The translations under genes were made by a program, and so were the position numbers. From NCBI GenBank assembly GCA_030830595.1, contig JAURMS010000239.1, forward strand, positions 1-14,162: DNA of 14,162 nt, read 5' to 3'. Under the pieces are notes generated by a model that was given only the letters and a program-made list of their open reading frames with translations, had not been told where the DNA came from and did no database searches. This DNA is from Gammaproteobacteria bacterium. GTDB taxonomy: Bacteria; Pseudomonadota; Gammaproteobacteria; Steroidobacterales; Steroidobacteraceae. Of this stretch, positions 1 through 5,713 are shown piece after piece (position 1 is the first letter of the stretch; every line of letters begins with the position of its first letter).

Positions 1-198
1 CTCGTCCACGGTCTCGCCGTCCTCGGGCTTGGCTTGCGGCGCTGCCACCGGCGCGGCAGGCTCGCCAGCCGGCGGGGCTCCGTCGGTAGCCTGTGCGATC
101 GGAGCGGAAGACTCCTGACCAGGCGGCTCTCCGCCGCCACCACAGGCGCTCAGCAACACGGCCAGCAGCAGGCAGGCCTGTATCTTCGGATTGATCAT
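1..198 (-). CDS. Lipoprotein, N-terminal part only (possible DsbA-like or cytochrome c protein)
   Basis: Partial gene: 66 codons are visible before the window edge. The product starts MINPKIQACLLLAVLLSAC, a lipoprotein signal peptide with lipobox L16-S17-A18-C19, so it should be lipid-anchored on the outer side of the inner membrane or in the outer membrane. After the cysteine comes a Gly-rich turn and a flexible Ala/Pro/Glu-rich linker (about residues 20-66), typical of a tether before a folded periplasmic domain that is not in view. A strong ribosome site (AAGGAGGA, 209-216) sits 10 bases before the ATG and fixes the start. It follows cytochrome c4 by 40 bases and is probably cotranscribed. 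In Pseudomonas the c4 gene near engB is followed by dsbA, and in other relatives by c-type cytochromes; either could be the missing domain. The lipoprotein call is secure, the function is not. Confidence 0.8.
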   Translation of the reverse strand, partial: MINPKIQACLLLAVLLSACGGGGEPPGQESSAPIAQATDGAPPAGEPAAPVAAPQAKPEDGETVDE

Positions 199-238
199 TG
201 CGATGGGGTCCTCCTTGCCGGTTCAGTGCAGGGCCGGT

Positions 239-841
239 TCAACGCAGGCCCTGGACATAGGAAGCCAGGGCACGCATTTCGTCGTCGGTGAGTTTGGGCG
301 CAATGGCCTGCATCATGGCGTTGCCGGCCACCTTGCGCTCGCCGCTGGCATAGGCCCGCAGCTGGTTGTATGTGTACACCGAGTGCTGAGCGCGCAGGGC
401 GGGATACTGGGCCGGGCCATTGCCCTTGCCCTGGGGGCCATGGCAGGCGATGCAGGCCGGCAGCCCGCGGGAGGCATCGCCGCCCCGGTAAAGCTTTTCG
501 CCCAGCGCATAGCTCGACGGGTCGGCCTCGAGGCCCTTGACGGTCTGCGCGGCAAAGTAAGCGCCGAGGTCGGCCATGTCCTCTTCGCTCAGCATGAGGG
601 CGTTGGGGTACATCACCGGGTTGTTGCGCACCATCTGCTTGAACAGCGCAAGTTGCGCGGCGATGTATTCGGCGTGTTGGCCCGCGAGATTGGGCCACTC
701 CGGGTTGAAGCTGTTGCCGTCCACTCCGTGGCAGGCGCCACAGATCACCGCCTTCTGGGCACCGGCCGCCGCATCACCCGCCAGCGCCTCGGTTCCAGCC
801 AACATACCCATGAGGCTCAAGGCCACGATCACAGTCTTCAT
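239..841 (-). CDS. Di-heme cytochrome c4
   Basis: Periplasmic electron carrier of the cytochrome c4 family, which passes electrons from the bc1 complex or other donors to terminal oxidases or photosynthetic reaction centres. The 200-residue product has a Sec signal peptide (about 1-21, cleavage after ALA) and two tandem cytochrome domains, each with one heme motif: C34-G-A-C37-H38 and C130-I-A-C133-H134. Likely axial methionines are M78 in the first half (NPVMYP) and M176 or M177 in the second (NAMMQAIAPKL). The order CXXCH, then Met, then an LS/LTxxEM helix in each half is the family pattern, and the length is typical. I chose ATG 841 over an in-frame GTG at 856: it gives a clean signal peptide and has GGAG about nine bases upstream. 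The gene is divergent from engB and 40 bases upstream of the lipoprotein gene, a neighbourhood also known in Pseudomonas. Confidence 0.93.
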   Translation of the reverse strand: MKTVIVALSLMGMLAGTEALAGDAAAGAQKAVICGACHGVDGNSFNPEWPNLAGQHAEYIAAQLALFKQMVRNNPVMYPNALMLSEEDMADLGAYFAAQTVKGLEADPSSYALGEKLYRGGDASRGLPACIACHGPQGKGNGPAQYPALRAQHSVYTYNQLRAYASGERKVAGNAMMQAIAPKLTDDEMRALASYVQGLR

Positions 842-903
842 CCGCTCGAACTCCACTTGTCCAGGGGGCTGCGGCAGGCGCCCGGCTTGCCGCGAAGTCC
901 AGC

Positions 904-911
904 ATTATACT
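904..911. promoter_or_regulatory. Overlapping bidirectional -10 box between cytochrome c4 and engB
   Basis: The gap between the divergent starts (842-945) contains ATTATACT. Read on the plus strand it gives TATACT (906-911), about 34 bases before the engB ATG. Read on the minus strand it gives TATAAT (909-904), about 62 bases before the cytochrome c4 ATG. No good -35 hexamer is visible at normal spacing on either side. It is the only AT-rich stretch in this GC-rich gap, so a shared promoter core is plausible but unproven. Confidence 0.4.
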
Positions 912-945
912 CACCCGCCGACCCACGATACGAAGCCAGCCCCCG

Positions 946-1587
946 ATGTCCCGCTACCCGACGGTCAGTTTCCTGAAAAGCGCCCACCGGCCCAGCGATT
1001 TCTGCCCGGATCTGGGCCTGGAGGTGGCCTTTGCGGGGCGTTCCAACAGCGGCAAGTCCAGCGCCATCAATTCCATCCTGGGACGCCGTGACCTGGCTCG
1101 GACCAGTCGCACCCCAGGCCGTACCCAACTGGTCAACTTTTTCGAACTCGGCGGCGAGCGCCGGGTGGTGGACTTGCCCGGTTACGGGTACGCGCGTGTC
1201 GCGCCCGCGCTGCGCCAGCACTGGAAGGGGCTGATGGAGGCCTATTTTGGCCAACGTGTTGCCCTGGCGGGCCTGTTCCTGGTGATGGACTGCCGTCGGC
1301 CCCTGACCGACAGCGACTGGCAGATGATCGAATTCGCCGAGGCCCGGGACTGTCCGATTCACGTCCTGCTCTCCAAGTCCGACAAGCCGGGCCGCAATGA
1401 GGCCCGCGATGCCCTCCGGAAGGCCGGCGCCCAGCTCTCCGGTCGTGCCACCGTCCAGTTGTTCTCGGCGGTGACCGGCGAGGGACTGGAGGCCGCGAGG
1501 CGGGTCCTCGACGGCTGGCTAAGCAAAAATAAAGGGCCGGCGGGCACCCGGCCCGCCGGCAATTCCGAGCCCGGATCGGGGGTATGA
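946..1587 (+). CDS. engB: Ribosome biogenesis GTPase EngB (YihA/YsxC)
   Basis: Essential small GTPase of the TrmE-Era-EngA-EngB branch, which acts in late assembly of the large ribosomal subunit in the cytoplasm. The 213-residue product shows every G motif in order: G1 GRSNSGKSS (31-39), the G2 region TPGRTQ (56-61), G3 DLPGYGYA (76-83), G4 SKSD (143-146) and G5 SAVTGEG (174-180). The length matches the E. coli protein (about 210). ATG 946 places the G1 loop at the expected distance. No Shine-Dalgarno sequence is obvious. The last 20 or so codons encode a Gly/Pro/Ser-rich tail after the final helix. That DNA is also the terminator and a stem-loop of the candidate opposite-strand RNA (1525-1640), so the tail may be shaped by RNA constraint. 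engB converges on polA, as in E. coli and Pseudomonas. Confidence 0.97.
   Translation: MSRYPTVSFLKSAHRPSDFCPDLGLEVAFAGRSNSGKSSAINSILGRRDLARTSRTPGRTQLVNFFELGGERRVVDLPGYGYARVAPALRQHWKGLMEAYFGQRVALAGLFLVMDCRRPLTDSDWQMIEFAEARDCPIHVLLSKSDKPGRNEARDALRKAGAQLSGRATVQLFSAVTGEGLEAARRVLDGWLSKNKGPAGTRPAGNSEPGSGV
1525..1560 (-). terminator. Intrinsic terminator for polA-direction transcription
   Basis: A perfect 10-bp inverted repeat GCCGGCGGGC (1536-1545) / GCCCGCCGGC (1551-1560) with a 5-base loop. On the minus strand it is followed by CC and then TTTATTTTT (1533-1525), a canonical GC stem plus U-tract. On the plus strand no T-run follows, so the signal is directional. It lies inside the 3' end of the engB reading frame, about 120 bases beyond the polA stop. 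It would end polA transcripts and any small RNA made from the polA-engB gap. Confidence 0.85.
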
Positions 1588-1640
1588 TCCGAACTCGCCC
1601 GCCCAGGGAGAGAGCAGCGGGGAGCGCCACAGCGCTCACT
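1525..1640 (-). ncRNA. Candidate small RNA in the Spot 42 / ErsA locus (polA-engB)
   Basis: Predicted RNA of about 115 nt reading in the polA direction. In RNA order: a 6-bp hairpin GAGCGC-TGTG-GCGCTC (1637-1622); a CU-rich stretch (TGCTCTCTCCC within 1616-1603) that could be held in the loop of a CCCGC/GCGGG stem (1621-1617 with 1602-1598); an 11-bp stem with two G-U pairs (1596-1586 with 1577-1567) and an 8-base loop ending in CCCCC; and a 10-bp terminator stem with U-tract (1560-1525). A sigmaE-like promoter lies just upstream. Known biology: Spot 42 (spf) of enterics and vibrios and the AlgU-dependent ErsA of Pseudomonas both come from the polA-engB gap. I infer a positional counterpart. 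No sequence homology to either was tested, and the RNA overlaps the last codons of engB in antisense. Confidence 0.5.
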
Positions 1641-1643
1641 TGA

Positions 1644-1670
1644 TGAGACCGGCGGAGTCGCGGCGAGTTC
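1644..1670 (-). promoter_or_regulatory. SigmaE/AlgU-like promoter for the candidate sRNA
   Basis: On the minus strand GAACTC (1670-1665) is followed after 16 bases by TCTCA (1648-1644). This is close to the sigmaE/AlgU consensus (GAACTT, 16-17 bases, TCTGA). The -35 element starts 12 bases after the polA stop codon. A start about five bases downstream (near 1638-1640) would place the first hairpin at the very 5' end of the RNA. The match is by eye and one of many possible extracytoplasmic sigma variants. Confidence 0.42.
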
Positions 1671-1682
1671 CCTGCTCCGGGC

Positions 1683-4397
1683 TCAGTGGGCCTCGTCCCA
1701 GTTCCGGCCCGCGCCGACCTCCACCTTGAGTGGTACCTTCAGTGACGCCGCCTCGGCCATGCAGGCCACCACCCGTGAGCGCACGGCCTCGAGCCTGGCC
1801 TCATCCACCTCCAGCACCAGCTCGTCGTGGACCTGCATCACCAGTTCGGCTCCCGGCTGTTCACGGCGTATCCAGTCATCGACCGCGATCATGGCGCGCT
1901 TGATGATGTCGGCCGCAGTGCCCTGCATGGGGGCGTTGATGGCACTGCGCTCGGCGTATTGCTGCAGCTGGCGATTGCGGGCGCGGATGTCCGGCAGGTA
2001 AAGCCGTCGGCCGAAAACCGTCTCGACATAGCCTTGCTCACGGGCCAACCGGCGGGTGTCCTCCATGTAGCGCTTCACGCCCGGATAGCGCTCGAAATAG
2101 CGGTCCACGTATGCCTGGGCCTCGCCCCGGCCGATGCCGAGCTGGCGCGCCAGGCCGAAGGCCGACATGCCGTAGATGAGGCCGAAATTCACTGCCTTGG
2201 CAGAGCGGCGCTGTTCGGGGGTCACCGCTGCGGGGTCGATGCCAAGCACCTCGGCCGCGGTCGCCTCATGGATGTCGCGGTCCTCCGCAAAGGCCCGCAA
2301 CAGGCTCGGGTCGCCCGACAGGTGAGCCATGATCCGCAACTCGATCTGCGAATAGTCGGCCGCCAGCAGTACCCGCCCCGGTGGGGCCACGAAGGCCTGG
2401 CGAACCCGCCGCCCCTCGGCCGTCCGCACCGGAATGTTCTGCAGGTTGGGATCGCTGGAGGACAAGCGTCCGGTGACGGCCACTGCCTGGTGGTAGGAGG
2501 TGTGCACCCGTCCGGTGAGGGGATTGACCTGCTCAGGCAGTCGATCGACGTAGGTCGACTTGAGCTTGGCGAGGCCGCGATAGTCTAGGATCATCTGCGG
2601 CAGGGGGAACTCGCCGGCCAACTCCTCCAGCACGTCCTCCGCCGTGGAGGGCTGCCCGGTGGGGGTCTTGCGCAGGACCGGCAGGCCCAGTTCACCGAAG
2701 AGGATCTCCTGCAGCTGCTTGGGTGAATCGAGGTTGAACTCCCGCCCCGCGGCCGCGAAGACTTCCTGCCTGACCTCGGCGATCCGCCGGTCGATCTCCT
2801 TGCCCTGCTGCCCAAGCACCTCGACGTCGACCAGGACCCCCCTGCGCTCCATCCTGAACAGCACCGCAAGCAGCGGGATTTCCACCTCTCGGTACAGTCG
2901 TTCGAGGTCGGGCAGCTGCGCGAGGGCCGGCCACAGCTTCTGATGCAGTCGCAAGGTGACGTCGGCATCCTCAGCCGCGTAGCGGGTCGCCACCGCCACG
3001 TCGACCTGGCCGAAAGGCAACTGCTTGGCGCCCTTGCCGGCTACTTCCTCGTAGGACACCGTCTTGATACCCAGGTACTTCCTGGCGACGGAGTCCATGT
3101 CATGGCGCGTCGCGGTGGAGTCGAGCACGTAGGACTCCAGCATGGAGTCGTGGCGCATGCCGGCCAGCGCGATGTCGTGGTTGGCCAGGACATGGGCGTC
3201 GTACTTGAGATGATGTCCCAGCTTGGCCCTGGCCTCGTCCTCCAGCAGCGGGCGCAGCCTGTCCAGCACGGCTGTCAGGGGGAGCTGCTCGGGGGCCCCT
3301 TGATAGTCGTGGGCGAGCGGCACATAAGCCGCCTCGCCTGCCTGGACGCTGAAGGAGAGCCCCACGATGCGCGCCGCCATGTAGTCGAGGCTGGTGGTTT
3401 CGGTGTCCAGCGCGAAGACCTCCGCAGCCTGCAAACGCTGGATCCAGGCCTCGAGGGACGCCAGGTCCGTAATGCAGAGGTAGTCGCCGTTGCTCGGCGC
3501 CGGCCCGGTGTCCGCTTTCGCGTCTTCGGAGGCCGCTGCCGGCTGGTCACCCAGCTGGCGGAGCAGGGAATTCAGTTCGAGCCGGCTGTAGATCGCGCCC
3601 AGGCGATCCCGGTCCGGCTGGCCCGGGCAAAGCCGCTCTGGTTCGACGCCAAGTTCGAGGTCGCAGCGAATGCTGGCCAGCTTGCGCGAGAGCTCGAGTT
3701 GCTGCAGGTTCTCGCGCAGGCTTTCGCCCACCTTGCCCGGGATGTCGTTGGCGTGATCGACAATGGCGTCCAGCGTGCCGTACTGGTTCAGCCATTTGGC
3801 CGCCGTTTTGGGGCCCACCTTGGGCACGCCCGGGATGTTGTCGGCGCTGTCGCCGACCAGCGCGAGGTAATCGACGATCTGTGACGGCAGGACGTCGAAC
3901 TTGTGCTTCACCCCGGCCTCATCCAGTCGCGAACCGGTCATGGTGTTGACCAGGGTCACCTTTTCATCCACCAGCTGCGCGAGGTCCTTGTCACCGGTCG
4001 AGACCACCGTTCGCATGCCTGCGGCCGAGGCGCGCGCCGCCAGGGTGCCGATCACGTCGTCGGCCTCGACGCCCTCGATCCGGAGTAACGGCAGTCCCAG
4101 CGCCTCCACGGACTCCAGCAGGGGCCCGATCTGCCTTTGCAGGTCGTCCGGCATGGGCGGGCGATGGGCCTTGTAAGCCTCGAACAGGTCGTCGCGGAAG
4201 GTCCTGCCCGGCGCATCGAAGACCACCGCCAGGTACTGTGGCTGCTCTTCCTTGAGCAGTCGATTGAGCATGTTCAGAACGCCCAGCACGGCGCCGGTGG
4301 GTTCACCGCGCGAGGTGGTCAGCGGTGGCAGCGCATGGAAGGCGCGGTACAGGTAGGACGAGCCGTCGACCAGCCAGAGCGTTGCCGGCTCACTCAC
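1683..4397 (-). CDS. polA: DNA polymerase I
   Basis: Repair and Okazaki-fragment polymerase with all three activities. The 904-residue product has an N-terminal 5'-3' exonuclease/FEN domain (about 1-285, with EADD at 111-114 and GDSADNIPGVPKVGPKTA), then a 3'-5' proofreading domain (about 325-500) with intact ExoI D331-T-E333, ExoII Y399-D400 and ExoIII Y473-xxx-D477. The polymerase domain (about 540-904) has motif A DYSQIELR (681-688), motif B K734 to Y742, and motif C H857-D858-E859. All catalytic residues are present, so it should be fully active. The start is taken as GTG 4397, which begins the family-typical N-terminus SEPATLWLVDGSSYLYRAFHA. An upstream in-frame start at 4466 would add 23 Arg-rich residues that are just lptM read in another frame. 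The GTG overlaps the end of lptM, suggesting translational coupling. Confidence 0.97.
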   Translation of the reverse strand: MSEPATLWLVDGSSYLYRAFHALPPLTTSRGEPTGAVLGVLNMLNRLLKEEQPQYLAVVFDAPGRTFRDDLFEAYKAHRPPMPDDLQRQIGPLLESVEALGLPLLRIEGVEADDVIGTLAARASAAGMRTVVSTGDKDLAQLVDEKVTLVNTMTGSRLDEAGVKHKFDVLPSQIVDYLALVGDSADNIPGVPKVGPKTAAKWLNQYGTLDAIVDHANDIPGKVGESLRENLQQLELSRKLASIRCDLELGVEPERLCPGQPDRDRLGAIYSRLELNSLLRQLGDQPAAASEDAKADTGPAPSNGDYLCITDLASLEAWIQRLQAAEVFALDTETTSLDYMAARIVGLSFSVQAGEAAYVPLAHDYQGAPEQLPLTAVLDRLRPLLEDEARAKLGHHLKYDAHVLANHDIALAGMRHDSMLESYVLDSTATRHDMDSVARKYLGIKTVSYEEVAGKGAKQLPFGQVDVAVATRYAAEDADVTLRLHQKLWPALAQLPDLERLYREVEIPLLAVLFRMERRGVLVDVEVLGQQGKEIDRRIAEVRQEVFAAAGREFNLDSPKQLQEILFGELGLPVLRKTPTGQPSTAEDVLEELAGEFPLPQMILDYRGLAKLKSTYVDRLPEQVNPLTGRVHTSYHQAVAVTGRLSSSDPNLQNIPVRTAEGRRVRQAFVAPPGRVLLAADYSQIELRIMAHLSGDPSLLRAFAEDRDIHEATAAEVLGIDPAAVTPEQRRSAKAVNFGLIYGMSAFGLARQLGIGRGEAQAYVDRYFERYPGVKRYMEDTRRLAREQGYVETVFGRRLYLPDIRARNRQLQQYAERSAINAPMQGTAADIIKRAMIAVDDWIRREQPGAELVMQVHDELVLEVDEARLEAVRSRVVACMAEAASLKVPLKVEVGAGRNWDEAH

Positions 4398-4554
4398 CCG
4401 GTTCTTCCTGGTCGGTCTCTGCCGTCGGCGCCGGACGGATCTCGACGGGCGTGTCGAGTCCCTCATCGGGCAGATACAGGGGACCGGTCTGGCCGCACGC
4501 GGCGAGGCCGAGGACCAGGACCAGCAGGCTGGCGCGCAGGCACGGGGACATCAT
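4390..4554 (-). CDS. lptM: Small lipoprotein LptM (YifL family)
   Basis: A 54-residue gene, easily missed. The product begins [20 protein letters not shown], a lipoprotein signal with lipobox L17-A18-A19-C20, followed directly by GQTGPLYLP and a short acidic Pro/Glu tail. The Cys-Gly-x-x-Gly-Pro-Leu-Tyr-x-Pro sequence at the mature N-terminus is the hallmark of YifL/LptM, which in E. coli binds the LPS translocon LptD-LptE at the outer membrane and promotes correct LptD disulfide formation. The ATG (4554) overlaps the stop of the upstream thioesterase in an ATGA arrangement. Its TGA (4392-4390) overlaps the polA GTG region by eight bases. All three genes look translationally coupled. LptM is usually found next to lysA, so the polA linkage is less common. 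An alternative start is the next codon, M2. Confidence 0.85.
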   Translation of the reverse strand: MMSPCLRASLLVLVLGLAACGQTGPLYLPDEGLDTPVEIRPAPTAETDQEEPGE

Positions 4555-5000
4555 GCGGGCCTCTTGCGGTCGATGACTGCCAGCGTCAGGCGCGACACGC
4601 AGACCAGGCGTTGCTGCTCGTCGCGGATCTCGATGGACCAGACCTGGCTGCGGCCGCCGAGGTGCAGCGGTCGGGCCAGGCCGAAGACCTGGCCCTCGCG
4701 GACCGAGCGCAGGTGATTGGCATTGATCTCCTGGCCGACCACCAGGGACTGTGTCAGGTCGATGGTGAGGGAGGCGCCCACGCTCCCGAGCGTCTCGGCG
4801 AGCGCGACCGAGGCACCGCCGTGCAGGATCCCGAAGGGCTGGCGAGTACGTGCATCCACCGGCATGCAGCCCTCGATGCTGTCCGGGCCGATGGCGGTGA
4901 ATTCGATGCCGAGCAGCTCGACGAGGGTGTCCGGATGGGCCCTGTTCAGCTGCTCGAGGGTCGGCGTGGTGCGCCAGATCGGTGTGGGTTGGAGTGTCAT
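4551..5000 (-). CDS. Hotdog-fold acyl-CoA thioesterase (YdiI/MenI-EntH family)
   Basis: A 149-residue hotdog thioesterase that hydrolyses acyl- or aryl-CoA thioesters in the cytoplasm. The sequence follows E. coli YdiI (MenI, 1,4-dihydroxy-2-naphthoyl-CoA hydrolase) through nearly its whole length: TLEQLN near the start, [28 protein letters not shown] (split here at 46-55 and 56-73), [13 protein letters not shown], and [11 protein letters not shown]. The catalytic acid is E69, and the H60-G61-G62 oxyanion loop is intact. If the organism makes menaquinone, as several purple sulfur bacteria do, a MenI role is possible. The family is promiscuous, so I give no symbol. It is the first gene of the minus-strand run with lptM and polA. 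Its ATG lies 20 bases from the divergent FAH-family gene. A perfect TATAAT ends exactly six bases before its ATG, so the transcript may be leaderless. Confidence 0.88.
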   Translation of the reverse strand: MTLQPTPIWRTTPTLEQLNRAHPDTLVELLGIEFTAIGPDSIEGCMPVDARTRQPFGILHGGASVALAETLGSVGASLTIDLTQSLVVGQEINANHLRSVREGQVFGLARPLHLGGRSQVWSIEIRDEQQRLVCVSRLTLAVIDRKRPA

Positions 5001-5006
5001 CGGGCC

Positions 5007-5014
5007 ATTATAAT
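5007..5014. promoter_or_regulatory. Palindromic -10 box shared by two divergent genes
   Basis: The 20 bases between the two start codons (5001-5020) hold the self-complementary ATTATAAT. It gives TATAAT on the plus strand (5009-5014), six bases before ATG 5021, and TATAAT on the minus strand (5012-5007), six bases before ATG 5000. Transcription starting seven bases after each -10 would begin on the A of each ATG, producing leaderless mRNAs. No convincing -35 hexamer is seen on either side, and neither gene has a Shine-Dalgarno sequence, because there is no room for one. Confidence 0.6.
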
Positions 5015-5020
5015 CCCCGC

Positions 5021-5710
5021 ATGGACACCCATATCGAGGTGAGCACGCCCACCGTAGGCGTGGCGGGATCTGACCGACGCTTTCCGGTTCGGCGGATTTT
5101 CTGCGTGGGCCGCAACTATGCCGATCACGTCCGTGAGATGGGTGGTGATCCCTCTCGGGAGCCGCCTGTGTTCTTCACCAAACCCGCAGATGCGGTGGTC
5201 CAGCCAGCCCGGTCGGTTCCCTATCCTCCACGGACCGAGGACCTGCATCACGAGGTGGAACTGGTCGTCGCCCTGGGCGCTGGGGGGACGAACATTGACC
5301 CCCAGCAGGCCCTCGGCTGCGTGGTCGGCTATGCGGTCGGCAATGACCTCACGCGCCGCGACCTGCAGGCCGTGGCCCGCAAGGCTGGCGCGCCCTGGGA
5401 CATGGCCAAGGGCTTCGACTGTTCTGCACCACTCGGCGAGATCCATCCGTCCAGCGAGGTTGGGCATCCCGCGAGCGGCCGGATCTGGCTGGCCGTCAAC
5501 GGCGTGCTGCGCCAGGAATCGGACCTTGCCAGCATGATCTGGTCGGTGCCGGAAATCATCGCGGAGCTGTCGACCTATGTCGCCCTGCGCCCCGGGGACC
5601 TGATATTCACCGGCACTCCCGAGGGCGTGGGTCCCCTGCGTCCGGGTGACCGGGTGACCGCTGGCATCGACGGGCTCGGCGGCCTGGATCACCTCATCGC
5701 GGCGGCCTGA
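5021..5710 (+). CDS. Fumarylacetoacetate hydrolase family protein (YcgM/FAHD1-like)
   Basis: A 229-residue enzyme of the FAH superfamily, metal-dependent C-C bond hydrolases or decarboxylases acting on 2-oxo acids such as acylpyruvates, fumarylpyruvate or oxaloacetate (also oxaloacetate keto-enol tautomerase in FAHD1/YcgM relatives). It aligns by eye with E. coli Ycg[16 protein letters not shown] (27-41), FFTKP (51-55), HHEVELVV with metal ligands E78 and E80, D109 in [21 protein letters not shown], and the C-terminal [15 protein letters not shown]. All key ligands are present. I chose ATG 5021 rather than an upstream in-frame GTG at 4982, because that one lies inside the divergent thioesterase gene and the family begins near here. 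The stop is three bases from the convergent fumarase stop. The substrate cannot be told from sequence. Confidence 0.92.
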   Translation: MDTHIEVSTPTVGVAGSDRRFPVRRIFCVGRNYADHVREMGGDPSREPPVFFTKPADAVVQPARSVPYPPRTEDLHHEVELVVALGAGGTNIDPQQALGCVVGYAVGNDLTRRDLQAVARKAGAPWDMAKGFDCSAPLGEIHPSSEVGHPASGRIWLAVNGVLRQESDLASMIWSVPEIIAELSTYVALRPGDLIFTGTPEGVGPLRPGDRVTAGIDGLGGLDHLIAAA

Positions 5711-5713
5711 GGC

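Noticed and set aside
2943..3884. 313-codon plus-strand frame opposite polA
   Set aside because: Antisense to conserved exonuclease domains of polA; no motif or upstream signal.
4398..4466. N-terminal extension of PolA from the ATG at 4466
   Set aside because: The 23 added residues are Arg-rich, unlike any PolA, and are produced by reading lptM in another frame; GTG 4397 gives the normal N-terminus.
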